Shown in pieces: positions 36,571-48,116 of a stretch of DNA of 64,000 nt. The notes under the pieces were generated by a model. It had not been told where the DNA came from. It was given only the letters and a program-made list of their open reading frames with translations, and did no database searches. The stretch is from Dasypus novemcinctus (Eukaryota > Chordata > Mammalia > Cingulata > Dasypodidae): positions 114,569,263 through 114,633,262 of the forward strand of contig NC_080677.1 of the NCBI RefSeq assembly GCF_030445035.2. Reading direction: 5' to 3'. Within the stretch, counting starts at the first letter, position 1. The number at the start of each line of letters is the position of its first letter. The position numbers and the translations under genes are program-made.

Positions 36571-37199
36571 TGCAGTTACCCTGAAGTCTGTGGGTCTCTT
36601 TGGGGAAGGCCGGGAGGAAGACTAACAATATAAATTTTTTAAACAAGATTCTTCCCCAAAGGGACACAGCCTTCCCATCAATCAAGGGGATTCAGGTCTG
36701 TAAACTGTCTCAAGTTTGAGAACTAAGGGGCTGTGACTCTGTTTCTGTAATTCAGGTTAGACTTTTGTTCACTTGACCTAGAACTCTTCCACTTATACAG
36801 GTTGAGTAAGAATTTAGAGATTGTCCATCTATTTTACTTCTAGATACCCTCATGATCTATTAGCCAGTGTTACTGGTCTCTGCAAGTCAGACTATTTTGA
36901 TTGCGACTTTAAATCTGTGTTCATTATGGTAGCCATACCCACCTTGTCTTTGGCAATTAAGCGCTATTACTTGGCTTCTGCGAACCCAGGATCTGACCAT
37001 CCCCATTGTGTTTAAGGACCCAAGTTCAGTGACAGTAATTCCCACAGTAATTTCTGGCCTACAGAAAAGAGTGACCACAGAGCTCTTCAGGGATGATGGA
37101 GTTTGTTTCACAAATTTATTCCTCACAGTACCTGGTGAGACATGTGTCTTCAGGACATTCCTGGGGTGGGTGAGCAGGTCTTACTTGATTAAACTCCAC

Positions 37200-38580
37200 T
37201 CTAACATCCAATCTCTCTAAGTTTTTGGATTCCTTTTTATTATAACAGGGCAGTTCTGGTATTTTGACCTCAGGTAAGACAGGCTACCTTTTGGTCCATG
37301 TTTCAACCAACCATCCAAACAAATTGTTAGAGCCCTTTCTAACCTCCCAAGCTACAACACTGAAGCAGAATCTCTGCTTAGTGTACCCATGTCAATAAAT
37401 TCAGCCTGATCCAATTTTAAAAATTCTTTCCACCATTATCCCATACTCTTAATATACATTCCCACACACATTCCCTTGTTTTTGCCTATATACATTGGAA
37501 AACTCATATAGTTCTTTTCTAGTATAGCACTCCTTCTCATGGGTCACACTTTACATCTCACCTTTTGGAGACTGTTGGGACTTCAGTCTAGTTATAGGTC
37601 TGGAAGTAAAGGAGTGCTGGGGATGGGTCACAAGAAGAATTATAACTGTGTTAATCAATGCCCTCAATTTAAAAGCAGATACTCTATAAGGCTGAGAATT
37701 TAGTTTACATTGTAATTCTGCCACTTGCACAATCAGACTCTGGGTCTGGTTTTCAGAGATCTCAAGTTTGCAGCTACACAAAATAAATCTTCTTTCAGAG
37801 CACACAGAAACTTTCCTGTCTTTCATGTGGCACTTAATTAGGGAATTTGAAGCTTGAACTCATTCCCCCCCCCCCCCTTTTCTTTTAAGATTTATTCCCC
37901 CCTCCCCCTGTTATCTGCTGTGTCCATTCACTGTGTGTTCTTCTGTGTCCATTTGTATTCTCATCAGGTGGCACTGGGGATCTGTGTCCCTTTTTGTTGC
38001 ATCATCTTGCTGTCAGCTCTCCATGTGTGCAGAACCATTCCTGGGTGGGCTGTGGTTTTGCGTAGGGTGGCTCTCCTTGCGTGGGGGCCACTCCTTGCGT
38101 GGGGGGCACCTTTACATAGGGGCATCCCTGATTGGGTCAGCACTCCTGTGTGCAGCACTGCACATGAACCAGCTCACCACATGAGCCAGAAGGCCCTGTG
38201 CATCGAACCCTTGGACCTCCTATATGGTAGGCAGACACTATCTGTTGAGCCACATCTGCTTCTCTCATCCCTTTCTTTTATAACTATATTCAGCATATCT
38301 AGGAACAAGTAGCCAACATCATTATACCTTTTAACTCCACAAAATTCTATTAAGGTGTCAAAAGCATTCTCAGCCAGAGCCTTGCCTTTTTTAAGTATTT
38401 CAGTTGCCATATCCAGTGGTGATATTTTGTATATCTCTACTGCCAATTCATGCCATGTACATTCAGTATTATCTTGATTATTGGAAATATAATCATTAGC
38501 ACCTTTGAATCAAATCAGATTAGAGAATAAATTCCAAAAACCCCAGAACCAACTCAGAAATCTCATTTTTAAGATTCTAT
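37200..38580 (-). pseudogene. ERVL gag remnant, split by a SINE
   Basis: Position between the PBS and the protease marks this as gag. Open minus-strand segments at 37551-37826 and about 38266-38446 contain helical, leucine-rich sequence (for example MATEILKKGKALAENAFD). The SINE at 37865-38263 separates them. No zinc knuckle was confirmed by eye. Confidence 0.55.
37865..38263 (-). mobile_element. DAS-type SINE nested in ERVL gag
   Basis: Reverse copy with a 13-C run at 37865-37877 and T-rich tail at left, head (ctatctgttgagccacatct) at right. Short flanking repeats ctcattcc (37859-37866) and ctcatccc (38264-38271) fit a decayed target-site duplication. It is younger than the provirus. Confidence 0.85.
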
Positions 38581-38590
38581 TTCTTAAGAA

Positions 38591-38605
38591 CCACTCCAGG
38601 TACCA
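38591..38605 (-). other. Retroviral primer-binding site (tRNA-Leu type)
   Basis: On the minus strand reads TGGTACCTGGAGTGG, directly following the LTR stub ending ...GACTAATAACA. One base differs from the leucine-type site typical of ERVL. Confidence 0.8.
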
Positions 38606-39599
38606 AAGCTGTTATTAGTCAGGGTCTAGGCTAATGTTTCTTTCCTAAATCATTTGGGTTACTGTGAATAAAAGTACTTATTTTACCTCTTAAAGGGATT
38701 TTTAAAAAATCATAACACTCATTTCCTTAAATCAATTCTGAAACAATTTTAGATAAGTATTTTCAAAGGCACTTTTTTCTATTAGGAAACTGTCTGGAGG
38801 AATATGGAGTAGATTGACAATTTGTTAACAAGCACAGAGCAGTGAATACTGATTTTTGTGACAAATATTTGATTTTTAGAGTTTTGTAAATTCAGTCATC
38901 CTTTCACTTGAATAGGTTACTGAGGTAGATGTTGTTATGTATGAAGAAGGATATAAATCTGACTATCTCACTGTTATGTGTAGGTCATATGTGCTATTTT
39001 TACTTTTTAAAGTTCACAGAACATAAATATAACAAGGATCTTAATTCAAAGCAAATGATGGTTCCAAAACTATAGAAAATGAAGTATACCCCCATAGCTT
39101 CAAGAATAAAATTATTGGAGAGCACTAACTGAATTCAGTCCCATATTGGATTATTAAATAATCTCTGTGGAAATACACTGTTGATTTTTATAATCTCTTC
39201 TCAAAATACAATTCACATACAGTTAAAGGTAGGATATCTTTTTCTTCTCTGAAATTTCTAGAATTGCTGTAATTCAGCTAAGCCTAGAAAATGACTTACA
39301 TCTGACTTGCAAATCCTAAAATGGCAAAAAACACAAGAACCTTTGTACTTTAAAATCCAGCATGCAATTTAACCAATAAAATAACTCTATGTAGGATTAT
39401 CTTTCAGAAAATGAACTATGACTGCAAATCAAAAGAGCTTTATCAGCAAGAAAGTTGTTAAAAAGAAACCACTTCAAGTTAAACTAAAGAAATATGTAGA
39501 TATTTGAACATGGCTGCCAGTACTCATTGGCCAATAGCAGAAGATAGTGCTCCCTTTACCTTGCTAGCTGATAAGATATGCTTATTAACTTATAAAATC

Positions 39600-41520
39600 A
39601 GGGCACAATTCTGGGTTAAGATGGTAGATTAAAACCTACATGTCTAATTTTATTTCTTCCTAAAAGTCCACTAAAATCAGAGTAAAGAAGAAACAGGAAG
39701 AACGAGAGAGAAGGGAACAGTAACAAAAATTGGGGACCTGAAAAAGAGATGGTGGAGTGGTAAATCACTTGGCCACTCTAAGTCCAACCTCAAGCTAGGT
39801 GTGGGCCAAGCTGAGATCCAATCCAATTCACACAACCAATCCTCAAAGGCAAAGACCGACAGGACCAGGTAATTCTAGAACTGGTGTGACAGGGTGTGAA
39901 GTGGGGCTAAAATAAAAATTATTGAGAAAGCTGCTTAAGTTCACTCCCTACATACACTCCCCAACTCCATACCATAGGGCAACTATGCATCCCCCAAAGG
40001 TTTCAGAGACTTACTCTCTGAAAAGTAAAGGACTAAAAGCAGAGATTGGAAAGCAGAGTGGCTTAAGCAATTGGGCTCCCATCTACCACAGAGGAGGTCC
40101 AGGGTTTGATTCCTGGGGCCTCCTGGTGAAGGCAAGCTGGCCTGTGCAGCAAGCTGGCCTGAGTGGAGAGCTGACCTATGTGGAGTGCTGGCCTGCACGG
40201 AGTGCTGACCCACTCAGGAGTGCTGGCCCACAAAGAGAGCTGGCGCAGCAAGATGATGCAACAAAGAGACACAGAGGAGAGACAAGGAGATGCAGCAGAC
40301 CTGGGAGCTGAGGTGGCACAAGAGATTGAGTGCCTCTTCCCACTCTGGAAGGTCCGAGGATGGGTTCCCAGTGCTGCCTAAAGAGAAGACAAGCAGACAC
40401 AGAAGCACACACAGCAAATGGACAGAGAGAGCAGACAGCAAGCACAAAAACAATGCAGTGGGGAATAAATATTTTTTAAAAATTTAAAAACCAGAGATTA
40501 AATGTATGTATTCTGAATGCAGAGATCACCAGTGCAGCTCTGAACACTGGCAGTCAGATCCTTGTGCTAGAGGCTAGTCATGTGAAGACTCTTCTCTATG
40601 GAATCTGACCAGCCCAAGAGAAAAGGCCTAAAGACACTGACAACAAAGGTTCTACAAAGAGTATACCCAGATCTACCAACAGCAAAGTTCGAAGTTGACA
40701 AGCTCTACTCATGTTTTAAAACTTCCAATCAGCTTTTAGTCTTATTCATGAGCAGATAACAAGGGATTATCAGGCGTTAAGAAAAAAAATAATTTGGAAG
40801 ACAGAGACCAAAGTAAATGAACAAATAAAATCAACTTAAAGAAAAAAAATACGAGGAAAATAAAACTTGACATAACTATATGGTGCTATAAAAAGGACCA
40901 TCAGAGAATTTTTTAAAAAAAAGATATCTTGGGGAATGAAAACAAATAAAACTTAATAAAAGGCTGGCTAATAAAGTTGAGAGAAAACTTCCTAGAAATA
41001 AAAGACAGAGATGGAAAGTTAGAGCTTAAAAAAAAAAAACAGAAAAGCTTCTGAAGGTGTGATATTTGAATATGAGGATATTTAGAAAGGAAGAACAGAG
41101 AAAATAAATGCAAGAAATTCATTAATAAGTCAAGAAAATATCCTAAAACTGAAGGACATGAACTGCCAGATTTGAAAGGCCTTTGGAGTTTTCAGTACAA
41201 TGATTAAAAATGGACTCACACCAAGGAACATCACTGTGAAATTTCAAAACACAGAAGACAAAGAGAAGATTCTATGCTTCCACAGAGGGAGGGAAAAAAA
41301 AAGATTACATCAACTGTGCTAATAGAATAAAATTATTTTCAGATATGCAAATTGCTAAACATATGTACCTTTTCTCAAAGTATATAATCCATGAGAATAA
41401 AAACAAACAAAAGATTAGGATATAGGATATAATACAGGAAAAAGAAAATCCAAGGAGGTGAAGGAAATTATTAGGAATGACAGTTGTGTATCAAAAGGCA
41501 GCAAATCTTGAATTGCTCAT
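39600..41520 (+). mobile_element. Old HAL1/L1-like LINE, decayed
   Basis: Starts with gttaagatggtagattaaaa, typical of L1/HAL1 5' ends, and continues with A-rich text such as acttcctagaaataaaagac and gaaatttcaaaacacagaag that follows HAL1-type ORF1 and flanking sequence in order. No open frame survives. Target-site duplications were not found and the ends are approximate. A SINE is nested at 40047-40485. Confidence 0.45.
40047..40485 (+). mobile_element. Long DAS-related SINE
   Basis: Head gagtggcttaagcaattggg, B-box-like ggtttgattcctggg, and a second segment ggatgggttcccagtgctgc as in the copy at 10810-11297. Flanked by aaaagcagagatt (40034-40046) and aaaaccagagatt (ending at about 40498). 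Nested in the old LINE at 39600-41520. Confidence 0.85.
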
Positions 41521-43209
41521 CTGATATTTATTTTACCCACCTGCCCACTCAAATGTTATGCTTTGATCTGCTCCAGAGAACCAGAGGAAAGCTGTGATGA
41601 ACTTCAACACAGAAAATAAGAGAACAGACCCTCCTTCAGACCCCATTTCTGCCAGATGTTTGGTACTGGGCTCATGCTACAGTCCTCAGATGACCCAAAT
41701 GTGGTAAATCCTCTTTTATAGGACTTAGTCCTATGAAGGGGTTTTATACATTATCAGAGAAGCTAAGGTCTATGATGCAGAGACTATTTAGTTTACCTTC
41801 TCCTGAACGCCTTTGTTAAATAGAGACAATACTGTCCAGTCCTTACACAGGAAGTTGGCTTACTAACTTCACCTTTTCAAAATGAAACAATGCATCATTC
41901 AGGAACATATACATAGGTGGTAAAATACTAAAGGAAGGAAATATTAATACAGAAATAAAGATAATGGTTATATATTGATGAGGAAAGAAAAGGAAGTATA
42001 CTTGGCAAAGGCACATAGGCTTTTAAGATATTGCAGCTTCTGTTTTTCACTTGGGTGTTTAAAATTCTCTTTAAACAAGTATGCTTTTTAATAAATATAT
42101 ATGCTTCTGCATGTGTGAGTCATTAATCATAGCCTTGCATGGTAGAATTTCCCTCCTTTTACAGAAAAAGCAACACTTGATATACCTATCTCAAGGAATA
42201 CATCCCTTCTACCCTATCCCTTCCCTCCCCTCCCCCCATTAAAGCCTTGATTACAATTCACTGCTACCTATTATCTCTGCATGGTTCATCACTTTGCCAA
42301 GCAATATGAAGGTTCAGGAGATCCAAACAAAAGCTCACAGGATGAAAAGAGTTTGCACTGTCTAGTCCTTTCCTCTCTCTCACAGTAACATTTTGGTTAA
42401 CTTTAAATAAAATTTACTATCTACTGTGGAGATGTTCTATTGAGAATATCCCGTTTAGGTGCCTCAAAAATTGCTTAAAAAAATTTTACAAAGTAAAGGG
42501 AAAGGTGGGAAAATAAATCTTAAGACACATAATATATAAGTTTTAGAAGATCTACGAAGATTTTCTTAATGGACATGGCTGGAAATAAATCAATTCCAGC
42601 TTTTGATTTCCCAACGTAGTTCAAAAGCAAGATACACAAACCATACAGATTTCTAGAATTCTGGCAGGGAATGTTTAATTTCTACCCCCTATCCTTTTTT
42701 GAACAGTGGTTTTGCAATCTATCATTAGGCACTCTCTAGAATAATTGGTTATAAAAGATGTTATCTGTGAGTTGTCTATGTATTTTCCGATCTCTTTCCC
42801 ATCATAGCAGTTACATGAGGTGATTCTACTTGTATGGCATATTGGCGGCTACCACTGCTAGGTCTCCCCAAGAGAACTAACATCTCAGAACATAAGTAAC
42901 TCATTCCTTTAGGGCACATGAAGCTTCTCAGTTGGCAAAGTTTGTTCTCCATGATATAATATCACAAAGAGGTACCTACTATTGAAAACTAATGAAAGGG
43001 GAATGCTTAAGGACAAGATGGACTTATCTGTGGAGACAGCAGTGACAATAAAATGATTTTTTCCCCCTAATTTCTTTTTCTAAACCACCCCTACTTGTTG
43101 AAGATATAATATCAAATGGAAACATCTGAAGTCTACCTATTACAAAATGTTTCAAACTCACACTAATGCTAAAAAGGAATGAAAACAGAAAAAAAACAAA
43201 GCCCAAGGA
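41521..43209. other. No gene recognised; possible distal CNOT4 3' UTR
   Basis: AT-rich sequence with no named repeat. Its left part is probably intergenic; its right part could be the distal 3' UTR of CNOT4 if a polyadenylation site further left is used. Confidence 0.4.
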
Positions 43210-44296
43210 TCATCATCAAGTTTTGTTTTATTTAAGATTTTAGTTTTAATTCTGAAGAAAGAGGTACATTTCCTTGTTTTTAGTTTTAGCTTCAGGTTAT
43301 AACCAGGTTTCTGTTTTCTTTTCTCCTGTCTTTTCAATACTGCACAAACGTCCAGAAACTACAGGGGTTAAGTAAAAGCTGCAGGCAAGGAGGTCAGAGA
43401 TTTGCTCCTGATGGTGATCAGATGGCCCCAGAGCAGTGCTATCTCAGAGTGCCCTAAACAGGTGAATTTAATGTAAAAGAAAAAAAAGATTCTGACAGAG
43501 AAGACTGGAGAAATTACTTGTTTATCAGCTCTTATATTATGTATAGGTATTAAATCCGTGAATACTTCTTCTCCGTAAAACACCTGAATTTACTTTAGTG
43601 CCAAATTATTTTTCTCCTTTAAAAAAAAATCACTTTCCCCCTCCTTATAAACTCTTTAGCAATTGGCCAGTTACTACTACAGATCAATTTGTCTTTCCAT
43701 CAACTTCCAATATATTCTTTTGCTTAATGTCACAATCAAGTTCTCTCCAACAATTTGCCAAAAGAATTAAAAATTAAATAAAATTAAAAGCATTTTCCCT
43801 GCAATAGTGATAAGCTGAATACAAGATGGATACCAGGACCACTGCTTCCCCCCATGCATTTAGCAATCTCAGTTAAATTAACCTGGTTTTCAAACTTCTG
43901 CAGTTGATAATGCATTTATTTGACCTTTCCTATAGATTAATCTCCAATCTCTGCTAAGCAGATTATGTCATTATTATGCACAACAGACAAACAGTAATTT
44001 TCTAAGTATCGAGACTGCCCTTTGATTTCTTTGTTTTTCCCCTCCTTGGCATTTTAGGAAACATTCAACAGTGTCACTCAAATGCTGGATCAACAGAAAC
44101 TTTTACAATTAAAAAAAACGATGGTAATGACCCTGTGATCGCATTGCATCGCATCTGGGGGCAGGGAGAAAAAAATTGATCAGGAACTGGATTCTTCAGA
44201 ACTTAAGAGATGAGAAGGGAGCTGTGGGTGGTGGGCTGAGAGGGAGAAAACAGGGTGGGATAAATCCTGCATTTTCTACTGGTTTCTCCTCTTTCC
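43210..44296 (-). other. CNOT4: CNOT4 3' untranslated region (end uncertain)
   Basis: The sequence after the TAG codon on the minus strand should be the CNOT4 3' UTR. AATAAA-type polyadenylation hexamers on the minus strand occur at 43915-43920 and 43227-43232 (seen as tttatt on the plus strand), so a short or a longer UTR is possible. The stretch is AT-rich and free of recognisable SINEs and LTRs, unlike most of the window, which fits selection against insertions in an mRNA. The left border given assumes the second hexamer; it could extend further left. Confidence 0.4.
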
Positions 44297-44598
44297 CTAA
44301 TGGCGGTCCAGTGTTGAACTCTGTAGTAAATCTGTGGGGGTTTTGCTGGGGGGTCTGAAGGCTGTCTGAAAGCCTGGGGGTGGGGAGTGGAAGCTGGAAG
44401 GATTTGAAGGAGGAGGGTAGGGATTCCAACTGGCTCTGTGCAGTGGGATCTGTGTGCTGAAGGGGGTGCTGTGATGCGTTTGTGATGGAGCAGCACTGGG
44501 GCCGTCCATCTCTGTGAGGGCCTGAAGGGATTTTAGCCAGTGTGGAGGATTGTCATCTTGAAGAGAGTCTAAACTGTTTCCTGAAGATGCTGGAATAC
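44297..44598 (-). CDS. CNOT4: CNOT4 terminal coding exon with stop codon
   Basis: This exon completes the C-terminus of the CNOT4 long isoform. The acceptor is CTTAG (AG at 44599-44600) after a pyrimidine-rich stretch. The first two bases, GT, finish the Gly codon begun in the upstream exon. The frame then runs 99 codons to a TAG at 44297-44299. The peptide begins IPASSGNSLDSLQDDNPPHW and continues through LKSLQALTEMDG, then a Pro/Ser-rich, presumably disordered tail ending in LLQSSTLDRH. It has no signal peptide, membrane segment or enzyme motif. In known CNOT4 proteins the RING, RRM and C3H1 zinc-finger domains sit in the N-terminal half, encoded by exons outside this window. Overlapping reading frames in the same bases are shadows. 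The gene call is firm. The exact 3' UTR beyond the stop is not. Confidence 0.95.
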
Positions 44599-45269
44599 CT
44601 AAGGAGAGAAAAGAAAACAAGAGGGAAAAAGGTGAGTTTGTGCAGAAAGAGTAAGACGTTAGTCTAACAAATTTAAAAAAATGTAATTGGTTTATCTAAA
44701 AGCAACAGAGAAGAAATTACACCTTTAAACTTCTACCAAATAAGACCTTTTTAACCCTATATTCCTTTTATCTTCTACTCAAATGACCAAGATTTGCACA
44801 ACCCATGCCTTCTTTTTCAACTAGTCTCCCACTGTCAGAGGCAAAGCTATAAAAATGATTCCCAAGAATTGTATATGTCCCAATTGTGCTTCTCCTCTAA
44901 AAAAAAAAATACATAAACAAGATAGCCTTATAATAGAGAGCTTTATTTATATTTTTAAAAGTGGAGTATGTTCCTTTTAAGGAGGATAAATCAGATCCTT
45001 TTGCACTTTAAGACCTATAAAATACACACATGCTGCCAGGTATTAACACCTACCTAGACCAAAAGAAGCAACTTAGGCACCAAATGATTTATTACACAAC
45101 CAGGCAAGCAGAGTTAACCAAGACTGCATGACTCCTAAGAATGAAACAAGCCATTCCACACTTGTGGCTTTGTGAAAAGAAATTTATGTTGAAGAGACCT
45201 TTGTTTTTGCTTACTCTGTGCTAAAAACCAAATGATGGCAATCAGTGGAGCTGAAGGAGTGAAAGTTAC
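44599..45269 (-). other. CNOT4: CNOT4 last intron
   Basis: A 671-bp GT-AG intron separates the two recognised CNOT4 coding exons. The donor reads GTAACT and the acceptor ends CTTAG; joining the exons restores a Gly codon (G + GT). The intron is AT-rich and I see no repeat or additional exon in it. Confidence 0.9.
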
Positions 45270-45482
45270 CTGTGATGATGGCTGGGTCTGTCCAGCTGCC
45301 AGGGCTGTCCCAACTCAGGCTGTCGGTGGTGGCAGTGTTGGACGCTGATACACTGTGGTTGGCGTTGGAGGGGGAAGAAGAATTGGGCAGTCCACCAAAG
45401 TTGATGTTAATGTTGGGTAGAAGTGCCCTTAGCCCGTCCTGCCATTCCTTCATATTTAAACTCTCTACAGAACTGCTGTTGT
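45270..45482 (-). CDS. CNOT4: CNOT4 penultimate coding exon (long isoform)
   Basis: CNOT4 is a subunit of the CCR4-NOT deadenylation complex and a RING-type E3 ubiquitin ligase acting in mRNA decay and translational quality control. The minus strand reads as 71 codons' worth of open frame that I recognise as the C-terminal region of the long isoform. It includes the helix-like stretch NMKEWQDGLRALLPNININF and a Ser/Asn/Thr-rich linker ending in SWTDPAIIT. The exon is 213 bp with the acceptor AG at 45483-45484 and donor GTAAC at 45265-45269. It enters and leaves in phase 1, so its length is a multiple of three and it could be skipped without shifting the frame. The first base of the leading Asp codon and the last two bases of the closing Gly codon come from neighbouring exons. 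No catalytic domain is encoded here. There are no internal stops. I am very sure of the gene and fairly sure of both borders. Confidence 0.95.
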
Positions 45483-45533
45483 CTGGGAGATTTACCAACA
45501 AAAAAATGAAAGATAAAAAAAAAAAAATAAAAA
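45483..45533 (-). promoter_or_regulatory. Splice acceptor and long pyrimidine tract before the CNOT4 penultimate exon
   Basis: On the minus strand the exon is preceded by an unusually T-rich run (the plus strand shows long A runs at about 45490-45533) ending in CTCCCAG. This is a strong-looking 3' splice site and decides the exon start. Confidence 0.75.
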
Positions 45534-46419
45534 GCTGGCGTTAGAAACATATGTTGTTCTTTAGTGGGTAAGCGGGAGAAGAATTATTCTTTCTTTATTG
45601 AGCACTTAAAATGGGTTATCCTAGCAAGATAAACTTGGTTAGGATTCCACTTGCGAGCTCAGGGCCCCTCTAAATAAATAAGAAAAAACTCACTCAAAGA
45701 TCAGGAGAGGGAGATTTTTGTCATTCTTACGGCCTCCTTCACCATTATGTGTTTGTAAATCAATAATCCAGTTTAAAGATTCAATTCTCTGGAGCACAAT
45801 TTAGTTCTAGCTACATTACGAGGTTTTCGTATGTCAGGCATTTAGTCCAGCTAAGCTGATTTACACTGTATGAAAAGGTAAGCTTGTAAAGTTCAACAGA
45901 GCTAATTTCCAAGCCCTTTAAATCGAAGAAAAGTCATTTTATGAAGAATAAACATAAGTCAATGGAAAAAGAAAAATAAGTTCTTCCTGATTTTACTGGT
46001 AATGTATTTCAGAGGCAGTACTGAATAGGCTTTTGAATTTGAAAATAATTATTTTCTTCTTTAGTGACAAAGGCTATGGAGGAAGGTGCTAAAAGACCTT
46101 TTAGATGGAATATCTTCAACACTGTCTACCTACTCTACAGGACTACCAATCACTGAAAACATGAATCCTGGAGCCCCAAAGCTCTCTTAGGTCTATTTTT
46201 GAATAGTGTCAAACATGGTTAAGACACTATCAACATAAAAAGACTTTTTTTTGTAAATTGTAACTAGACAAACTTGATTTACTACCATCCAGAATCTACA
46301 TATTATAACTAATTGGTCAGAAAAAAAGAGTAAAAGCTTAACAGCTACCTATAATAATTGCTTTATTGAAACAATCAATGCAATTTACTAAATCTTACTC
46401 TTCCTATATTTGCATACTA

Positions 46420-46560
46420 CTTTACATTTGATTTTGTGTACAATTTAAAGGCACTCTGAGTCAATTATTATTTTCATTTGATCTTCAACAATCCTGCCAG
46501 GCAGGCAGAGCAGGAGGACTATTCTATATTTAAGAGACAAAGGAATAGATTCGAATGTTA
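46420..46560 (-). repeat. MIR relic
   Basis: Antisense pattern tttcatttgatcttcaacaa, then gccaggcaggcag and a degraded aagagacaaaggaatag. Boundaries approximate. Confidence 0.5.
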
Positions 46561-47901
46561 AGACATAGAACTTTATAGTGAGAACCTGAACAGAGGTCTT
46601 ATCAGAGTTTTTTTCTTTTTAAAAAATAATTCTGTGCTCTCTCTTGCTCTACGCTATACCGAATATTAACTGATGTTTGAGTGGGTCAAATATTTAAGAG
46701 AAAACTCAGAGAGACCCATGAGAGTCATGATTGAAAGAAGGCAAAAAAGAGCCTCAAAGCATTAGAGCTCATCCATTGGTTAGGATTACCATGATGGAGA
46801 AATATTTTAGCTGAAGGAATAAACTGGACTTTGTAGCCAGGAGTGGGGTGAAGGTGGGGGATCCAATCAACAACAAAATCACCAGTTTTCCCCTGGCTCC
46901 CTAACTGCAGGAAGTATTAACAAGATCACACTGATAAAGTCCTAGAATACCCTTGATTGCAGGAATATTTGGTGGCCATGGCACTATCACCTTTAAAGCA
47001 AATTGTCAAACTAATAACTTCAGATGGTTTTTAATTAGCCAGAAATTCAACTCTAATCAGGGAATGCTTTCTTGGAGGGAAATATCTTCCCAAACAAAAA
47101 GATGACTTACATCTATGGGAAAACTTTCAGGAAGATGCTCGGGTATCCTCTGTAACATTAACACTGTTGAACTAGTTGGGCAAAATCAGTTAAGTTTATG
47201 CAAATTATTTGAGCCTCCTTGTCCACTGAATGTAAAAAAAGAAAATAGAAAATAGCCCATAACTCACTCAGACTATTTTTCTCCTTACTTTTGCCTTATA
47301 TGCAATGAGCACTTTAAGGAACCCTTAATTTTGCACAAACAGAGTAACACTTGCATTTATATAAAATTTATTTGGAAAACAGTATTATAATAAGGGCAAG
47401 AGACATTTGTTCCAGTGATTGTAGATTAATGAAATTAAGCAAGAATATATATTAGCCAACAAATTCACATATGGCACAATAGAGAAACAGTAAGAAACTC
47501 AGAACCTGCCAGGTATACTATGAGTATAAGCTACCTCAGGAAAGAAATGAGCTAGTTTATACCTCTTACAATCTTGCATACTCACACAAAAAATCATGTG
47601 CTTGGGCATCTTACGGGCCTGATTTCATGGGTGAGTGGTTTATAGCTAAACTGCAAAGTGTTACAGGGAGATGGATTGACATCTTAAGTTCTTAGAATAG
47701 GACTATTTCAAGTAGCTTAGAGAAAAAGAAGCTTTCTTCACCATATTCTCCACTACTGCTACGCCAAGCGCTGGCACAAAGAAAGGGCAAGAGAAAGGAA
47801 AACAGTTAAAACCTAACCCCCATCAAAATAGCTTGTCTAGGTACAATTTGTTTGGGTTCAGAGGGCTTTTGGTTTAATTCCATTCTTCGAAATACAAATA
47901 G

Positions 47902-48116
47902 CAGGGTTAATCAACCTTGGCACTATTAACATTTTGGCCTGAATAATTCTTTACTGTGGGGGACTGTCCTGTGCACTGCTGGACGTTTAGCAGCATTCCT
48001 GGCCTCTACGTACTAGAGGCCATAGCACCACTGCCCCATTTGTGACAACCAAAAATGTCCCTAGACATTGTTGAATGTATTCAGGGGAAAAAATCACCCC
48101 TAGTTTAGAACCACTG
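47902..48116 (-). mobile_element. MER5A DNA transposon relic (hAT-Charlie)
   Basis: Terminal inverted repeats CAGGGTTaatcaacc at left and ggttctaaac-type sequence (gtttagaaccactg on plus) at right. The core ttggcactattaacattttg and gacaaccaaaaatgtcccta are typical. The flanking bases acaaatag and atacaaag are a decayed 8-bp duplication. Confidence 0.85.

Larger units (their letters stand above)
32498..38628 (-). mobile_element. ERVL-type endogenous retrovirus, decayed, missing most of its 5' LTR
   Basis: On the minus strand, from right to left: an 18-bp LTR stub (38610-38628), a primer-binding site complementary to tRNA-Leu (38591-38605), gag remnants, a protease motif, reverse transcriptase, RNase H region, integrase, polypurine tract, and a 3' LTR (32498-32947). 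This is the gene order of ERVL, which is named for its leucine tRNA primer. No env region is seen, as expected for ERVL, and no dUTPase was recognised. Many frameshifts and stops make it non-coding. A SINE (37865-38263) is inserted in gag. The 5' LTR appears truncated after its last 18 or so bases, so the two-LTR age test is not possible here. Confidence 0.85.

Noticed and set aside
1-43000. Search for STRA8 exons, the expected neighbour beyond the CNOT4 3' end in other mammals
   Set aside because: No recognisable STRA8 coding segment; the spacing in other mammals (roughly 100 kb) also suggests it lies outside the window.
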